This document shows positions 1 to 11,848 of a DNA stretch of 64,000 nt, one piece after another; within the stretch, counting starts at the first letter, position 1; the number at the start of each line of letters is the position of its first letter. The notes beneath the pieces are model-generated. The model was given only the letters and a program-made list of their open reading frames with translations, did not search any database and was not told where the DNA came from. Origin of the DNA: Paragordius varius (taxonomy: Eukaryota; Nematomorpha); contig OZ176052.1 of assembly GCA_964247055.1 (NCBI GenBank), positions 13,640,001 to 13,704,000 of the forward strand, written 5' to 3'. The translations under genes were made by a program, and so were the position numbers.

Positions 1-3
1 ATA

Positions 4-27
4 AATTTTTTAAATATTTAAAAAATT
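4..27. repeat. 24-bp perfect AT palindrome, one per monomer
   Basis: The half-site AATTTTTTAAAT is followed directly by its own reverse complement, giving a perfect 24-bp palindrome with no spacer and no G or C. It recurs in most monomers from about 23 kb onward and in the 173-bp units before that. In the 172-bp units one T is missing from the T6 run, so the symmetry is imperfect. Such a sequence could extrude as a cruciform or be a site for AT-hook or dimeric minor-groove proteins. That function is inference; the palindrome itself is directly visible. Confidence 0.9.
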
Positions 28-90
28 CATAAAAATTACATTTATACTCCGATCTCGAAAATATTTGGGGTGATGATGGAACTATCATAG

Positions 91-148
91 GGCTACCCAA
101 AAAAAATTATAGTGACATCACCTGATCAAATTTGGATTTTAGGTAGCC
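91..148. repeat. Nested inverted repeat in the GC-richer half of the monomer
   Basis: GGCTACC (91-97) and GGTAGCC (142-148) are 7-bp inverted arms separated by 44 bp. Inside them GTGA (112-115) and TCAC (118-121) form a second, nearly spacerless inverted pair. The arrangement recurs in most monomers. Some subtypes break the outer arm (GGTAACC, GGCAGCC, GGCGACC with GGTGGCC) and I found no compensating changes, so there is no sign of selection for a folded RNA. It may be a dimeric protein site or just an inherited feature. Confidence 0.75.
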
Positions 149-283
149 ATTTATATTTTTAAAATCGTATAAAATAAATTTTTTAAATATTTAAAAAATT
201 CATAAAAATTACATTTATACTCCGATCTCGAAAATATTTGGGGTGATGATGGAACTACCATAGGGCGACCCAAAAAAAATTAT

Positions 284-295
284 GGTGACATCACC
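284..295. repeat. GGTGA-CA-TCACC dyad, one per monomer
   Basis: A 5-bp inverted pair with a 2-bp centre. It contains TGACATCA, one base from the classical CRE octamer TGACGTCA of bZIP factors. Across the array the first arm occurs as GGTGA, AGTGA or GGCGA (TATGGTG, TATAGTG, TATGGCG subtypes), while the CATCACCTGATC side is much steadier. Only the first two forms keep the TGAC half. A bound protein is speculation. Confidence 0.7.
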
Positions 296-571
296 TGATC
301 AAATTTGGATTTTAGGTGGCCATTTTTATTTTTAAAATCGTATAAAATAAATTTTTAAATATTTAAAAAATTCATAAAAATTACATTTATACTCCGATCT
401 CGAAAATATTTGGGGTGATGATGGAACTATCATAGGGCTACCCAAAAAAAATTATAGTGACATCACCTGATCAAATTTGGATTTTAGGCAGCCATTTTTA
501 TTTTTAAAATCGTATAAAATAAATTTTTTAAATATTTAAAAAATTCATAAAAATTACATTTATAGTCCGAT

Positions 572-588
572 CCCCAAAATATTTGGGG
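572..588. repeat. CCCCAAA-ATA-TTTGGGG hairpin of the GATCCCC subtype
   Basis: In monomers with GTCCGATCCCC the sequence before TTTGGGG becomes its inverted complement, giving 7-bp arms with a 3-base loop. In the GATCTCG and GATCTCA subtypes the left arm is lost and only AAATATTT symmetry remains. The feature therefore marks one subtype. The same form recurs, for example near 1609-1625 and 2643-2659. Confidence 0.8.
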
Positions 589-1069
589 TGATGATGGAAC
601 AACCATAGGGCTACGCAAAAAAAATAATGGCGACATCACCTGATAAAATTTAGATTTTAGGTAGCCATTTTTATTTTTAAAATCGTATAAAATAAATTTT
701 TTAAATATTTAAAAAATTCAAAAAAATTACATTTATACTCCGATCTCGAAAATATTTGGGGTGATGATGGAACTACCATAGGGCGACCCAAAAAAAATTA
801 TGGTGACATCACCTGATCAAATTTGGATTTTATGTGGCCATTTTTATTTTTAAAATCGTATAAAATAAATTTTTAAATATTTAAAAAATTCATAAAAATT
901 ACATTTATAGTCCGATCACCAAAATATTTGGGGTGATGATGGAACAACCATAGGGCTACGCAAAAAAAATTATGGCGACATCACCTGATAAAATTTGGAT
1001 TTTAGGTAGCCATTTTTATTTTTAAAATCGTATAAAATAAATTTTTTAAATATTTAAAAAATTCAAAAA

Positions 1070-1740
1070 AATTACATTTATACTCCGATCTCGAAAATAT
1101 TTGGGGTGATGATGGAACTACCATAGGGCTACGCAAAAAATTTATGGTGACATCACCTGATCAAATTTGGATTTTAGGTAGCCATTTTTATTTTTAAAAT
1201 CGTATGAAATAAATTTTTTAAATATTTAAAAAATTCATAAAAATTACATTTATAGTCCGATCTCGAAAATATTTGGGGTGATGATGGAACTACCATAGGG
1301 CTACCCAAAAAAAATTATGGTGACATCACCTGATCAAATTTGGATTTTAGGTAGCCATTTTTATTTTTAAAATCGTATAAAATAAATTTTTAAATATTTA
1401 AAAAATTCATAAAAATTACATTTATACTCCGATCTCGAAAATATTTGGGGTGATGATGGAACTACCATAGGGCTACCCAAAAAAAATTATAGTGACATCA
1501 CCTGATCAAATTTGGATTTTAGGCAGCCATTTTTATTTTTAAAATCGTATAAAATAAATTTTTTAAATATTTAAAAAATTCATAAAAATTACATTTATAG
1601 TCCGATCCCCAAAATATTTGGGGTGATGATGGAACAACCATAGGGCTACGCAAAAAAAATTATAGTGACATCACCTGATCAAATTTGGATTTTAGGTAGC
1701 CATTTTTATTTTTAAAATCGTATAAAATAAATTTTTAAAT
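1070..1740. repeat. Block a, copy 1 (about 4 monomers)
   Basis: It begins with the GCAAAAAATTTATGG monomer, followed by CGTATGAAAT, a TAGTCCGATCTCG monomer, a GGCAGCC monomer and a GGAACAACC monomer. The same order and details recur at about 6596-7266, with CGTATGAAAT at 1201 and 6727 (offset 5526, 32 monomers). Left of the block the two copies differ (TTCAAAAAAATT against TTCATAAAAATT); on the right they part at about 1745, where this copy has lost one A. Confidence 0.75.
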
Positions 1741-3850
1741 ATTTAAAAATTCATAAAAATTACATTTATACTCCGATCTCGAAAATATTTGGGGTGATGA
1801 TGGAACTACCATAGGGCTACCCAAAAAAAATTATAGTGACATCACCTGATCAAATTTGGATTTTAGGTAGCCATTTATATTTTTAAAATCGTATAAAATA
1901 AATTTTTTAAATATTTAAAAAATTCATAAAAATTACATTTATACTCCGATCTCGACAATATTTGGGGTGATGATGGAACTACCATAGGGCTACCCAAAAA
2001 AAATTATAGTGACATCACCTGATCAAATTTGGATTTTAGGTAGCCATTTTTATTTTTAAAATCGTATAAAATAAATTTTTTAAATATTTAAAAAATTCAT
2101 AAAAATTACATTTATAGTCCGATCCCCAAAATATTTGGGGGTGATGATGGAACAACCATAGGGCTACGCAAAAAAAATTATGGCGACATCACCTGATCAA
2201 ATTTGGATTTTAGGTAGCCATTTTTATTTTTAAAATCGTATAAAATAAATTTTTTAAATATTTAAAAAATTCAAAAAAATTACATTTATACTCCGATCTC
2301 GAAAATATTTGGGGTGATGATGGAACTACCATAGGGCGACCCAAAAAAAATTATGGTGACATCACCTGATCAAATTTGGATTTTAGGTGGCCATTTTTAT
2401 TTTTAAAATCGTATAAAATAAATTTTTAAATATTTAAAAAATTCATAAAAATTACATTTATACTCCGATCTCGAAAATATTTGGGGTGATGATGGAACTA
2501 TCATAGGGCTACCCAAAAAAAATTATAGTGACATCACCTGATCAAATTTGGATTTTAGGCAGCCATTTTTATTTTTAAAATCGTATAAAATAAATTTTTT
2601 AAATATTTAAAAAATTCATAAAAATTACATTTATAGTCCGATCCCCAAAATATTTGGGGTGATGATGGAACAACCATAGGGCTACGCAAAAAAAATTATG
2701 GCGACATCACCTGATAAAATTTAGATTTTAGGTAGCCATTTTTATTTTTAAAATCGTATAAAATAAATTTTTTAAATATTTAAAAAATTCAAAAAAATTA
2801 CATTTATACTCCGATCTCGAAAATATTTGGGGTGATGATGGAACTACCATAGGGCTACCCAAAAAAAATTATGGTGACATCACCTGATCAAATTTGGACT
2901 TTAGGTAGCCATTTTTATTTTTAAAATCGTATAAAATAAATTTTTTAAATTTTTAAAAAATTCATAAAAATTACATTTATACTCCGATCTCGAAAATATT
3001 TGGGGTGATGATGGAACTACCATAGGGCTACGCAAAAAAAATTATGGTGACATCACCTGATCAAATTTGGATTTTAGGTAGCCATTTTTATTTTTAAAAT
3101 CGTATAAAATAAATTTTTTAAATATTTAAAAAATTCATAAAAATTACATTTATAGTCCGATCCCCAAAATATTTGAGGTGATGATGGAACAACCATAGGG
3201 CTACGCAAAAAAAATTATGGCGACATCACCTGATCAAATTTGGATTTTAGGTAGCCATTTTTATTTTTAAAATCGTATAAAATAAATTTTTTAAATATTT
3301 AAAAAATTCAAAAAAATTACATTTATACTCCGATCTCGAAAATATTTGGGGTGATGATGGAACTACCATAGGGCTACCCAAAAAAAATTATGGCGACATC
3401 ACCTGATCTAATTTGGATTTTAGGTAGCCATTTTTATTTTTAAAATCGTATAAAATAAATTTTTAAATATTTAAAAAATTCATAAAAATTACATTTATAC
3501 TCCGATCTCGAAAATATTTGGGGTGATGATGGAACTACCATAGGGCTACCCAAAAAAAATTATAGTGACATCACCTGACCAAATTTGGATTTTAGGCAGC
3601 CATTTTTATTTTTAAAATCGTATAAAATAAATTTTTTAAATATTTAAAAAATTCATAAAAATTACATTTATAGTCCGATCACCAAAATATTTGGGGTGAT
3701 GATGGAACAACCATAGGGCTACGCAAAAAAAATTATGGCGACATCACCTGATAAAATTTGGATTTTAGGTAGCCATTTTTATTTTTAAAATCGTATAAAA
3801 TAAATTTTTTAAATATTTAAAAAATTCAAAAAAATTACATTTATACTCCG
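1320..3850. repeat. Block b, copy 1 (about 14 monomers)
   Basis: Markers in order: TTTAAAAATTC with one A lost (1741), CCATTTATAT, CGACAATA, a G5 run (about 2137), GGGCGACC (2334), CTGATAAAATTTAG (2711), GGACTTTAGG, AAATTTTTAAAA, TTTGAGGTG (about 3173), GATCTAATT (3405). All recur at an offset of 8113 bp (47 monomers) at about 9433-11848. I saw a handful of substitutions, for example TTTGGGG against TTTAGGG near 3000/11113. The match ends at about 3735. Confidence 0.85.
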
Positions 3851-5560
3851 ATCTCGAAAATATTTGGGGTGCTGATGGAACTACCATAGGGCTACGCAAA
3901 AAATTTATGGTGACATCACCTGATCAAATTTGGATTTTAGGTAGCCATTTTTATTTTTAAAATCGTATGAAATAAATTTTTTAAATATTTAAAAAATTCA
4001 TAAAAATTACATTTAGAGTCCGATCTCGAAAATATTTGGGGTGATGATGGAACTACCATAGGGCTACCCAAAAAAAATTATGGTGACATCACCTGATTAA
4101 ATTTGGATTTTAGGTAGCCATTTTTATTTTTAAAATCGTATAAAATAAATTTTTTAAATATTTAAAAAATTCATAAAAATTACATTTATAGTCCGATCTC
4201 GACAATATTTGGGGTGATGATGGAATTACCATAGGGCTACCCAAAAAAAATTATGGTGACATCACCTGATCAAATTTGGATTTTAGGTAGCCATTTTTAT
4301 TTTTAAAATCGTATAAAATAAATTTTTTAAATATTTAAAAAATTCATAAAAATTACATTTATACTCCGATCTCGAAAATATTTGGGGTGATGATGGAACT
4401 ACCATAGGGCTACCCAAAAAAAATTATAGTGACATCACCTGATCAAATTTGGATTTTAGGTAACCATTTTTATTTTTAATATCGTATAAAATAAATTTTT
4501 TAAATATTTAAAAAATTCATAAAAATTACATTTATAGTCCGATCCCCAAAATATTTGGGGTGATGATGGAACTACCATAGGGCTACCCAAAAAAAATTAT
4601 AGTGACATCACCTGATCAAATTTGGATTTTAGGTAGCCATTTTTATTTTTAAAATCGTATAAAATAAATTTTTTAAATATTTAAAAAATTCAAAAAAATT
4701 ACATTTATACTCCGATCTCGAAAATATTTGGGGTGATGATGGAACTACCATAGGGCTACCCAAAAAAAATTATGGTGACATCACCTGATCAAATTTGGAC
4801 TTTAGGTAGCCATTTTTATTTTTAAAATCGTATAAAATAAATTTTTAAATATTTAAAAAATTCATAAAAATTACATTTATACTCCGATCTCGAAAATATT
4901 TGGGGTGATGATGGAACTACCATAAGGCTACCCAAAAAAAATTATGGTGACATCACCTGATCAAATTTGGATTTTAGGTAACCATTTTTATTTTTAAAAT
5001 CGTATAAAATAAATTTTTTAAATATTTAAAAAATTCATAAAAATTACATTTATACTCCGATCTCGAAAATATTTGGGGTGATGATGGAACTACCATAGGG
5101 CTACCCAAAAAAAATTATGGTGACATCACCTGATCAAATTTGGACTTTAGGTAGCCATTTTTATTTTTAAAATCGTATAAAATAAATTTTTAAATATTTA
5201 AAAAATTCATAAAAATTACATTTATACTCCGATCTCGAAAATATTTGGGGTGATGATGGAACTACCATAAGGCTACCCAAAAAAAATTATGGTGACATCA
5301 CCTGATCAAATTTGGATTTTAGGTAACCATTTTTATTTTTAAAATCGTATAAAATAAATTTTTTAAATATTTAAAAAATTCATAAAAATTACATTTATAC
5401 TCCGATCTCGACAATATTTGGGGTGATGATGGAACTACCATAGGGCTACCCAAAAAAAATTATGGTGACATCACCTGATCAAATTTGGACTTTAGGTAGC
5501 CATTTTTATTTTTAAAATAGTATAAAATAAATTTTTAAATATTTAAAAAATTCATAAAAA
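3225..5560. repeat. Block c, copy 1 (about 13 monomers)
   Basis: Markers: GATCTAATT (3405), GATCACC, CTGATAAAATTTGG (3748), GCTGATGG (3871), TTTAGAGTCC (about 4013), CTGATTAAATT, GGAATTACC, GGTAACC with TTAATATCG, GGACTTTAGG, CATAAGGC and TTAAAATAGTAT (about 5513). The series recurs at about 12720-14705 with offset 9495 (55 monomers), except for two extra monomers here. Confidence 0.85.
4800..5345. repeat. Two-monomer tandem duplication
   Basis: The two-monomer unit marked by GGACTTTAGG, CATAAGGC and GGTAACC appears twice in a row, about 345 bp apart. The related block at 14291-14480 has a single copy. The difference is exactly two units, as expected from unequal exchange in register. Confidence 0.75.
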
Positions 5561-5639
5561 TTACATTTATACTCCGATCTCGAAAATATTTGGGGTGATG
5601 ATGGAACTACCATAGGGCTACCCAAAAAAAATTATAGTG

Positions 5640-6460
5640 ACATCACCTGATCAAATTTGGATTTTAGGTAGCCATTTATATTTTTAAAATCGTATAAAAT
5701 AAATTTTTTAAATATTTAAAAAATTCATAAAAATTACATTTATACTCCGATCTCGACAATATTTGGGGTGATGATGGAACTACCATAGGGCTACCCAAAA
5801 AAAATTATAGTGACATCACCTGATCAAATTTGGATTTTATGTAGCCATTTTTATTTTTAAAATCGTATAAAATAAATTTTTTAAATTTTTAAAAAATTCA
5901 TAAAAATTACATTTATACTCCGATCTCGAAAATATTTGGGGTGATGATGGAACTACCATAGGGCTACGCAAAAAAAATTATGGTGACATCACCTGATCAA
6001 ATTTGGATTTTAGGTAGCCATTTTTATTTTTAAAGTCGTATAAAATAAATTTTTTAAATATTTAAAAAATTCATAAAAATTATATTTATAGTCCGATCCC
6101 CAAAATATTTGGGGTGATGATGGAACAACCATAGGGCTACGCAAAAATAATTATGGCGACATCACCTGATCAAATTTGGATTTTAGGTAGCCATTTTTAT
6201 TTTTAAAATCGTATAAAATAAATTTTTTAAATATTTAAAAAATTCAAAAAAATTACATTTATACTCCGATCTCGAAAATATTTGGGGTGATGATGGAACT
6301 ACCATAGGGCTACCCAAAAAAAATTATGGCGACATCACCTGATCAAATTTGGATTTTATGTAGCCATTTTTATTTTTAAAATCGTATAAAATAAATTTTT
6401 AAATATTTAAAAAATTCATAAAAATTACATTTATACTCCGATCTCGAAAATATTTGGGGT
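5640..6460. repeat. Block d, copy 1 (about 5 monomers)
   Basis: Carries GGATTTTATGTAGCC twice, AAATTTTTAAAA, TTAAAGTCGTAT (6031), AATTATATTTATAG and GCAAAAATAATTATGG. All recur at an offset of 2242 bp (13 monomers) at about 7880-8700. Beyond it the copies differ (CATAAGGC here, CATAGGGC there). Confidence 0.8.
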
Positions 6461-6595
6461 GATGATGGAACTACCATAAGGCTACCCAAAAAAAATTATG
6501 GTGACATCACCTGATCAAATTTGGATTTTAGGTAACCATTTTTATATTTAATATCGTATAAAATAAATTTTTTAAATATTTAAAAAATTCATAAA

Positions 6596-7266
6596 AATTA
6601 CATTTATACTCCGATCTCGAAAATATTTGGGGTGATGATGGAACTACCATAGGGCTACGCAAAAAATTTATGGTGACATCACCTGATCAAATTTGGATTT
6701 TAGGTAGCCATTTTTATTTTTAAAATCGTATGAAATAAATTTTTTAAATATTTAAAAAATTCATAAAAATTACATTTATAGTCCGATCTCGAAAATATTT
6801 GGGGTGATGATGGAACTACCATAGGGCTACCCAAAAAAAATTATGGTGACATCACCTGATCAAATTTGGATTTTAGGTAGCCATTTTTATTTTTAAAATC
6901 GTATAAAATAAATTTTTAAATATTTAAAAAATTCATAAAAATTACATTTATACTCCGATCTCGAAAATATTTGGGGTGATGATGGAACTACCATAGGGCT
7001 ACCCAAAAAAAATTATAGTGACATCACCTGATCAAATTTGGATTTTAGGCAGCCATTTTTATTTTTAAAATCGTATAAAATAAATTTTTTAAATATTTAA
7101 AAAATTCATAAAAATTACATTTATAGTCCGATCCCCAAAATATTTGGGGTGATGATGGAACAACCATAGGGCTACGCAAAAAAAATTATAGTGACATCAC
7201 CTGATCAAATTTGGATTTTAGGTAGCCATTTTTATTTTTAAAATCGTATAAAATAAATTTTTAAAT
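6596..7266. repeat. Block a, copy 2
   Basis: Second copy of 1070-1740 at an offset of 5526 bp, with the same order of subtype markers. The neighbouring monomers on both sides differ from those of copy 1, so this is a dispersed duplication inside the array, not a local tandem one. Confidence 0.75.
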
Positions 7267-7879
7267 ATTTAAAAAATTCATAAAAATTACATTTATACTC
7301 CGATCTCGAAAATATTTGGAGTGATGATGGAACTATCATAGGGCTACCCAAAAAAAATTATAGTGACATCACCTGATCAAATTTGGATTTTAGGTAGCCA
7401 TTTTTATTTTTAAAATCGTATAAAATAAATTTTTAAATATTTAAAAAATTCATAAAAATTACATTTATACTCCGATCTCGAAAATATTTGGGGTGATGAT
7501 GGAACTACCATAGGGCTACCCAAAAAAAATTATAGTGACATCACCTGATCAAATTTGGATTTTAGGCAGCCATTTTTATTTTTAAAATCGTATAAAATAA
7601 ATTTTTTAAATATTTAAAAAATTCATAAAAATTACATTTATAGTCCGATCCCCAAAATATTTGGGGTGATGATGGAACAACCATAGGGCTACGCAAAAAA
7701 AATTATAGTGACATCACCTGATCAAATTTGGATTTTAGGTAGCCATTATTATTTTTAAAATCGTATAAAATAAATTTTTAAATATTTAAAAAATTCATAA
7801 AAATTACATTTATACTCCGATCTCGAAAATATTTGGGGTGATGATGGAACTACCATAGGGCTACCCAAAAAAAATTATG

Positions 7880-8700
7880 GTGACATCACCTGATCAAATT
7901 TGGATTTTAGGTAGCCATTTTTATTTTTAAAATCGTATAAAATAAATTTTTAAATATTTAAAAAATTCATAAAAATTACATTTATACTCCGATCTCGAAA
8001 ATATTTGGGGTGATGATGGAACTACCATAGGGCTACCCAAAAAAAATTATAGTGACATCACCTGATCAAATTTGGATTTTATGTAGCCATTTTTATTTTT
8101 AAAATCGTATAAAATAAATTTTTTAAATTTTTAAAAAATTCATAAAAATTACATTTATACTCCGATCTCGAAAATATTTGGGGTGATGATGGAACTACCA
8201 TAGGGCTACGCAAAAAAAATTATGGTGACATCACCTGATCAAATTTGGATTTTAGGTAGCCATTTTTATTTTTAAAGTCGTATAAAATAAATTTTTTAAA
8301 TATTTAAAAAATTCATAAAAATTATATTTATAGTCCGATCCCCAAAATATTTGGGGTGATGATGGAACAACCATAGGGCTACGCAAAAATAATTATGGCG
8401 ACATCACCTGATCAAATTTGGATTTTAGGTAGCCATTTTTATTTTTAAAATCGTATAAAATAAATTTTTTAAATATTTAAAAAATTCAAAAAAATTACAT
8501 TTATACTCCGATCTCGAAAATATTTGGGGTGATGATGGAACTACCATAGGGCTACCCAAAAAAAATTATGGCGACATCACCTGATCAAATTTGGATTTTA
8601 TGTAGCCATTTTTATTTTTAAAATCGTATAAAATAAATTTTTAAATATTTAAAAAATTCATAAAAATTACATTTATACTCCGATCTCGAAAATATTTGGG
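7880..8700. repeat. Block d, copy 2
   Basis: Repeat of 5640-6460 with the rare AAAGTCG (8273) and AATTATATT variants. It differs at CGAAAAT where copy 1 has CGACAAT near 5755. It lies between two stretches of the three-monomer pattern. Confidence 0.8.
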
Positions 8701-9850
8701 GTGATGATGGAACTACCATAGGGCTACCCAAAAAAAATTATAGTGACATCACCTGATCAAATTTGGATTTTAGGCAGCCATTTTTATTTTTAAAATCGTA
8801 TAAAATAAATTTTTTAAATATTTAAAAAATTCATAAAAATTACATTTATAGTCCGATCCCCAAAATATTTGGGGTGATGATGGAACAACCATAGGGCTAC
8901 GCAAAAAAAATTATAGTGACATCACCTGATCAAATTTGGATTTTAGGTAGCCATTTTTATTTTTAAAATCGTATAAAATAAATTTTTAAATATTTAAAAA
9001 ATTCATAAAAATTACATTTATACTCCGATCTCGAAAATATTTGGGGTGATGATGGAACTATCATAGGGCTACCCAAAAAAAATTATAGTGACATCACCTG
9101 ATCAAATTTGGATTTTAGGTAGCCATTTTTATTTTTAAAATCGTATAAAATAAATTTTTAAATATTTAAAAAATTCATAAAAATTACATTTATACTCCGA
9201 TCTCGAAAATATTTGGGGTGATGATGGAACTACCATAGGGCTACCCAAAAAAAATTATAGTGACATCACCTGATCAAATTTGGATTTTAGGCAGCCATTT
9301 TTATTTTTAAAATCGTATAAAATAAATTTTTTAAATATTTAAAAAATTCATAAAAATTACATTTATAGTCCGATCCCCAAAATATTTGGGGTGATGATGG
9401 AACAACCATAGGGCTACGCAAAAAAAATTATAGTGACATCACCTGATCAAATTTGGATTTTAGGTAGCCATTTTTATTTTTAAAATCGTATAAAATAAAT
9501 TTTTAAATATTTAAAAAATTCATAAAAATTACATTTATACTCCGATCTCGAAAATATTTGGGGTGATGATGGAACTATCATAGGGCTACCCAAAAAAAAT
9601 TATAGTGACATCACCTGATCAAATTTGGATTTTAGGCAGCCATTTTTATTTTTAAAATCGTATAAAATAAATTTTTTAAATATTTAAAAAATTCATAAAA
9701 ATTACATTTATAGTCCGATCCCCAAAATATTTGGGGTGATGATGGAACAACCATAGGGCTACGCAAAAAAAATTATAGTGACATCACCTGATCAAATTTG
9801 GATTTTAGGTAGCCATTTTTATTTTTAAAATCGTATAAAATAAATTTTTA
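8690..9850. repeat. Run of a short 2-3-monomer higher-order pattern
   Basis: Monomers alternate in a regular order: GATCTCG with GGCAGCC, then GATCCCC with GGAACAACC and CTACGC, then GATCTCG with GGAACTATC and GGTAGCC. The last type is skipped or merged in places. A similar run lies at about 6940-7760. It is a small HOR of 345-520 bp. Confidence 0.65.
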
Positions 9851-11848
9851 AATATTTAAAAATTCATAAAAATTACATTTATACTCCGATCTCGAAAATA
9901 TTTGGGGTGATGATGGAACTACCATAGGGCTACCCAAAAAAAATTATAGTGACATCACCTGATCAAATTTGGATTTTAGGTAGCCATTTATATTTTTAAA
10001 ATCGTATAAAATAAATTTTTTAAATATTTAAAAAATTCATAAAAATTACATTTATACTCCGATCTCGACAATATTTGGGGTGATGATGGAACTACCATAG
10101 GGCTACCCAAAAAAAATTATAGTGACATCACCTGATCAAATTTGGATTTTAGGTAGCCATTTTTATTTTTAAAATCGTATAAAATAAATTTTTTAAATAT
10201 TTAAAAAATTCATAAAAATTACATTTATAGTCCGATCCCCAAAATATTTGGGGGTGATGATGGAACAACCATAGGGCTACGCAAAAAAAATTATGGCGAC
10301 ATCACCTGATCAAATTTGGATTTTAGGTAGCCATTTTTATTTTTAAAATCGTATAAAATAAATTTTTTAAATATTTAAAAAATTCAAAAAAATTACATTT
10401 ATACTCCGATCTCGAAAATATTTGGGGTGATGATGGAACTACCATAGGGCGACCCAAAAAAAATTATGGTGACATCACCTGATCAAATTTGGATTTTAGG
10501 TGGCCATTTTTATTTTTAAAATCGTATAAAATAAATTTTTAAATATTTAAAAAATTCATAAAAATTACATTTATACTCCGATCTCGAAAATATTTGGGGT
10601 GATGATGGAACTATCATAGGGCTACCCAAAAAAAATTATAGTGACATCACCTGATCAAATTTGGATTTTAGGCAGCCATTTTTATTTTTAAAATCGTATA
10701 AAATAAATTTTTTAAATATTTAAAAAATTCATAAAAATTACATTTATAGTCCGATCCCCAAAATATTTGGGGTGATGATGGAACAACCATAGGGCTACGC
10801 AAAAAAAATTATGGCGACATCACCTGATAAAATTTAGATTTTAGGTAGCCATTTTTATTTTTAAAATCGTATAAAATAAATTTTTTAAATATTTAAAAAA
10901 TTCAAAAAAATTACATTTATACTCCGATCTCGAAAATATTTGGGGTGATGATGGAACTACCATAGGGCTACCCAAAAAAAATTATGGTGACATCACCTGA
11001 TCAAATTTGGACTTTAGGTAGCCATTTTTATTTTTAAAATCGTATAAAATAAATTTTTTAAATTTTTAAAAAATTCATAAAAATTACATTTATACTCCGA
11101 TCTCGAAAATATTTAGGGTGATGATGGAACTACCATAGGGCTACGCAAAAAAAATTATGGTGACATCACCTGATCAAATTTGGATTTTAGGTAGCCATTT
11201 TTATTTTTAAAATCGTATAAAATAAATTTTTTAAATATTTAAAAAATTCATAAAAATTACATTTATAGTCCGATCCCCAAAATATTTGAGGTGATGATGG
11301 AACAACCATAGGGCTACGCAAAAAAAATTATGGCGACATCACCTGATCAAATTTGGATTTTAGGTAGCCATTTTTATTTTTAAAATCGTATAAAATAAAT
11401 TTTTTAAATATTTAAAAAATTCAAAAAAATTACATTTATACTCCGATCTCGAAAATATTTGGGGTGATGATGGAACTACCATAGGGCTACCCAAAAAAAA
11501 TTATGGCGACATCACCTGATCTAATTTGGATTTTAGGTAGCCATTTTTATTTTTAAAATCGTATAAAATAAATTTTTAAATATTTAAAAAATTCATAAAA
11601 ATTACATTTATACTCCGATCTCGAAAATATTTGGGGTGATGATGGAACTACCATAGGGCTACCCAAAAAAAATTATAGTGACATCACCTGATCAAATTTG
11701 GATTTTAGGCAGCCATTTTTATTTTTAAAATCGTATAAAATAAATTTTTTAAATATTTAAAAAATTCATAAAAATTACATTTATAGTCCGATCACCAAAA
11801 TATTTGGGGTGATGATGGAACAACCATAGGGCTACGCAAAAAAAATTA
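9433..11848. repeat. Block b, copy 2
   Basis: Repeats 1320-3735 at an offset of 8113 bp with the same series of rare variants. At its right end it does not continue as copy 1 does. It switches into a further repeat of its own inner part, with GGGCGACC again at about 12003, so this copy has also been partly duplicated in tandem. Confidence 0.85.

Larger units (their letters stand above)
1..173. repeat. Representative satellite monomer (173 bp)
   Basis: This is one unit in the phase used throughout. Its order is: AT palindrome (4-27), ATAAAAATTACATTTATA spacer, CTCCGATCTCG core, AAAATATTTGGGG, TGATGATGGAAC, TAGGGCTACCC, an A8 tract, the TGACATCACC half, CTGATCAAATTTGG, ATTTTAGGTAGCC and a T/A-rich tail with the only other CG (ATCGTATAAA). 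Most G and C lie in the middle 100 bp. The unit carries two GATC sites and one TGATCA (BclI) site, so cutting at TGATCA should give a ladder of about 172 bp. Three CpGs (CCGA, CTCGA, TCGTA) are kept in most copies. The monomer start is arbitrary because the array is continuous. Confidence 0.95.

Noticed and set aside
48-70. CENP-B box
   Set aside because: The complement of CTCCGATCTCGAAAA has TTCG and a CGG at a similar distance, but the required A and the CGGG spacing of the mammalian box do not match, and many monomers lack the TTCG.
64-70. GGGG tract as a G-quadruplex or telomere-like repeat
   Set aside because: There is only one G4 run per 172 bp and no spacing fit for an intramolecular quadruplex; no telomere motif is repeated.
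149-165. Yeast-type replication origin consensus (ATTTATATTTT) in CCATTTATAT monomers
   Set aside because: It is present only in a few variants, is expected by chance in 74% AT sequence, and the consensus applies to budding yeast.
166-172. TATA-box-like CGTATAAAATAAA in each monomer as a promoter
   Set aside because: Such words are common in AT-rich repeats, and there is no initiator, gene or other support for transcription start.
284-335. Plus-strand mini-ORF of about 17 codons starting at ATGGTGACATCACC
   Set aside because: It is too short, absent in the TATAGTG subtype, and occurs only as part of the satellite.
484-606. Reverse-strand ORF of 40 codons (ATG in CCATAGG complement to TAA in TTAGG complement), recurring in 173-bp monomers
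   Set aside because: It arises from the repeat consensus, shifts frame in the 172-bp units, is broken by common variants such as CCATTTATAT, and has a composition driven by A/T runs. There is no coding signal or domain.
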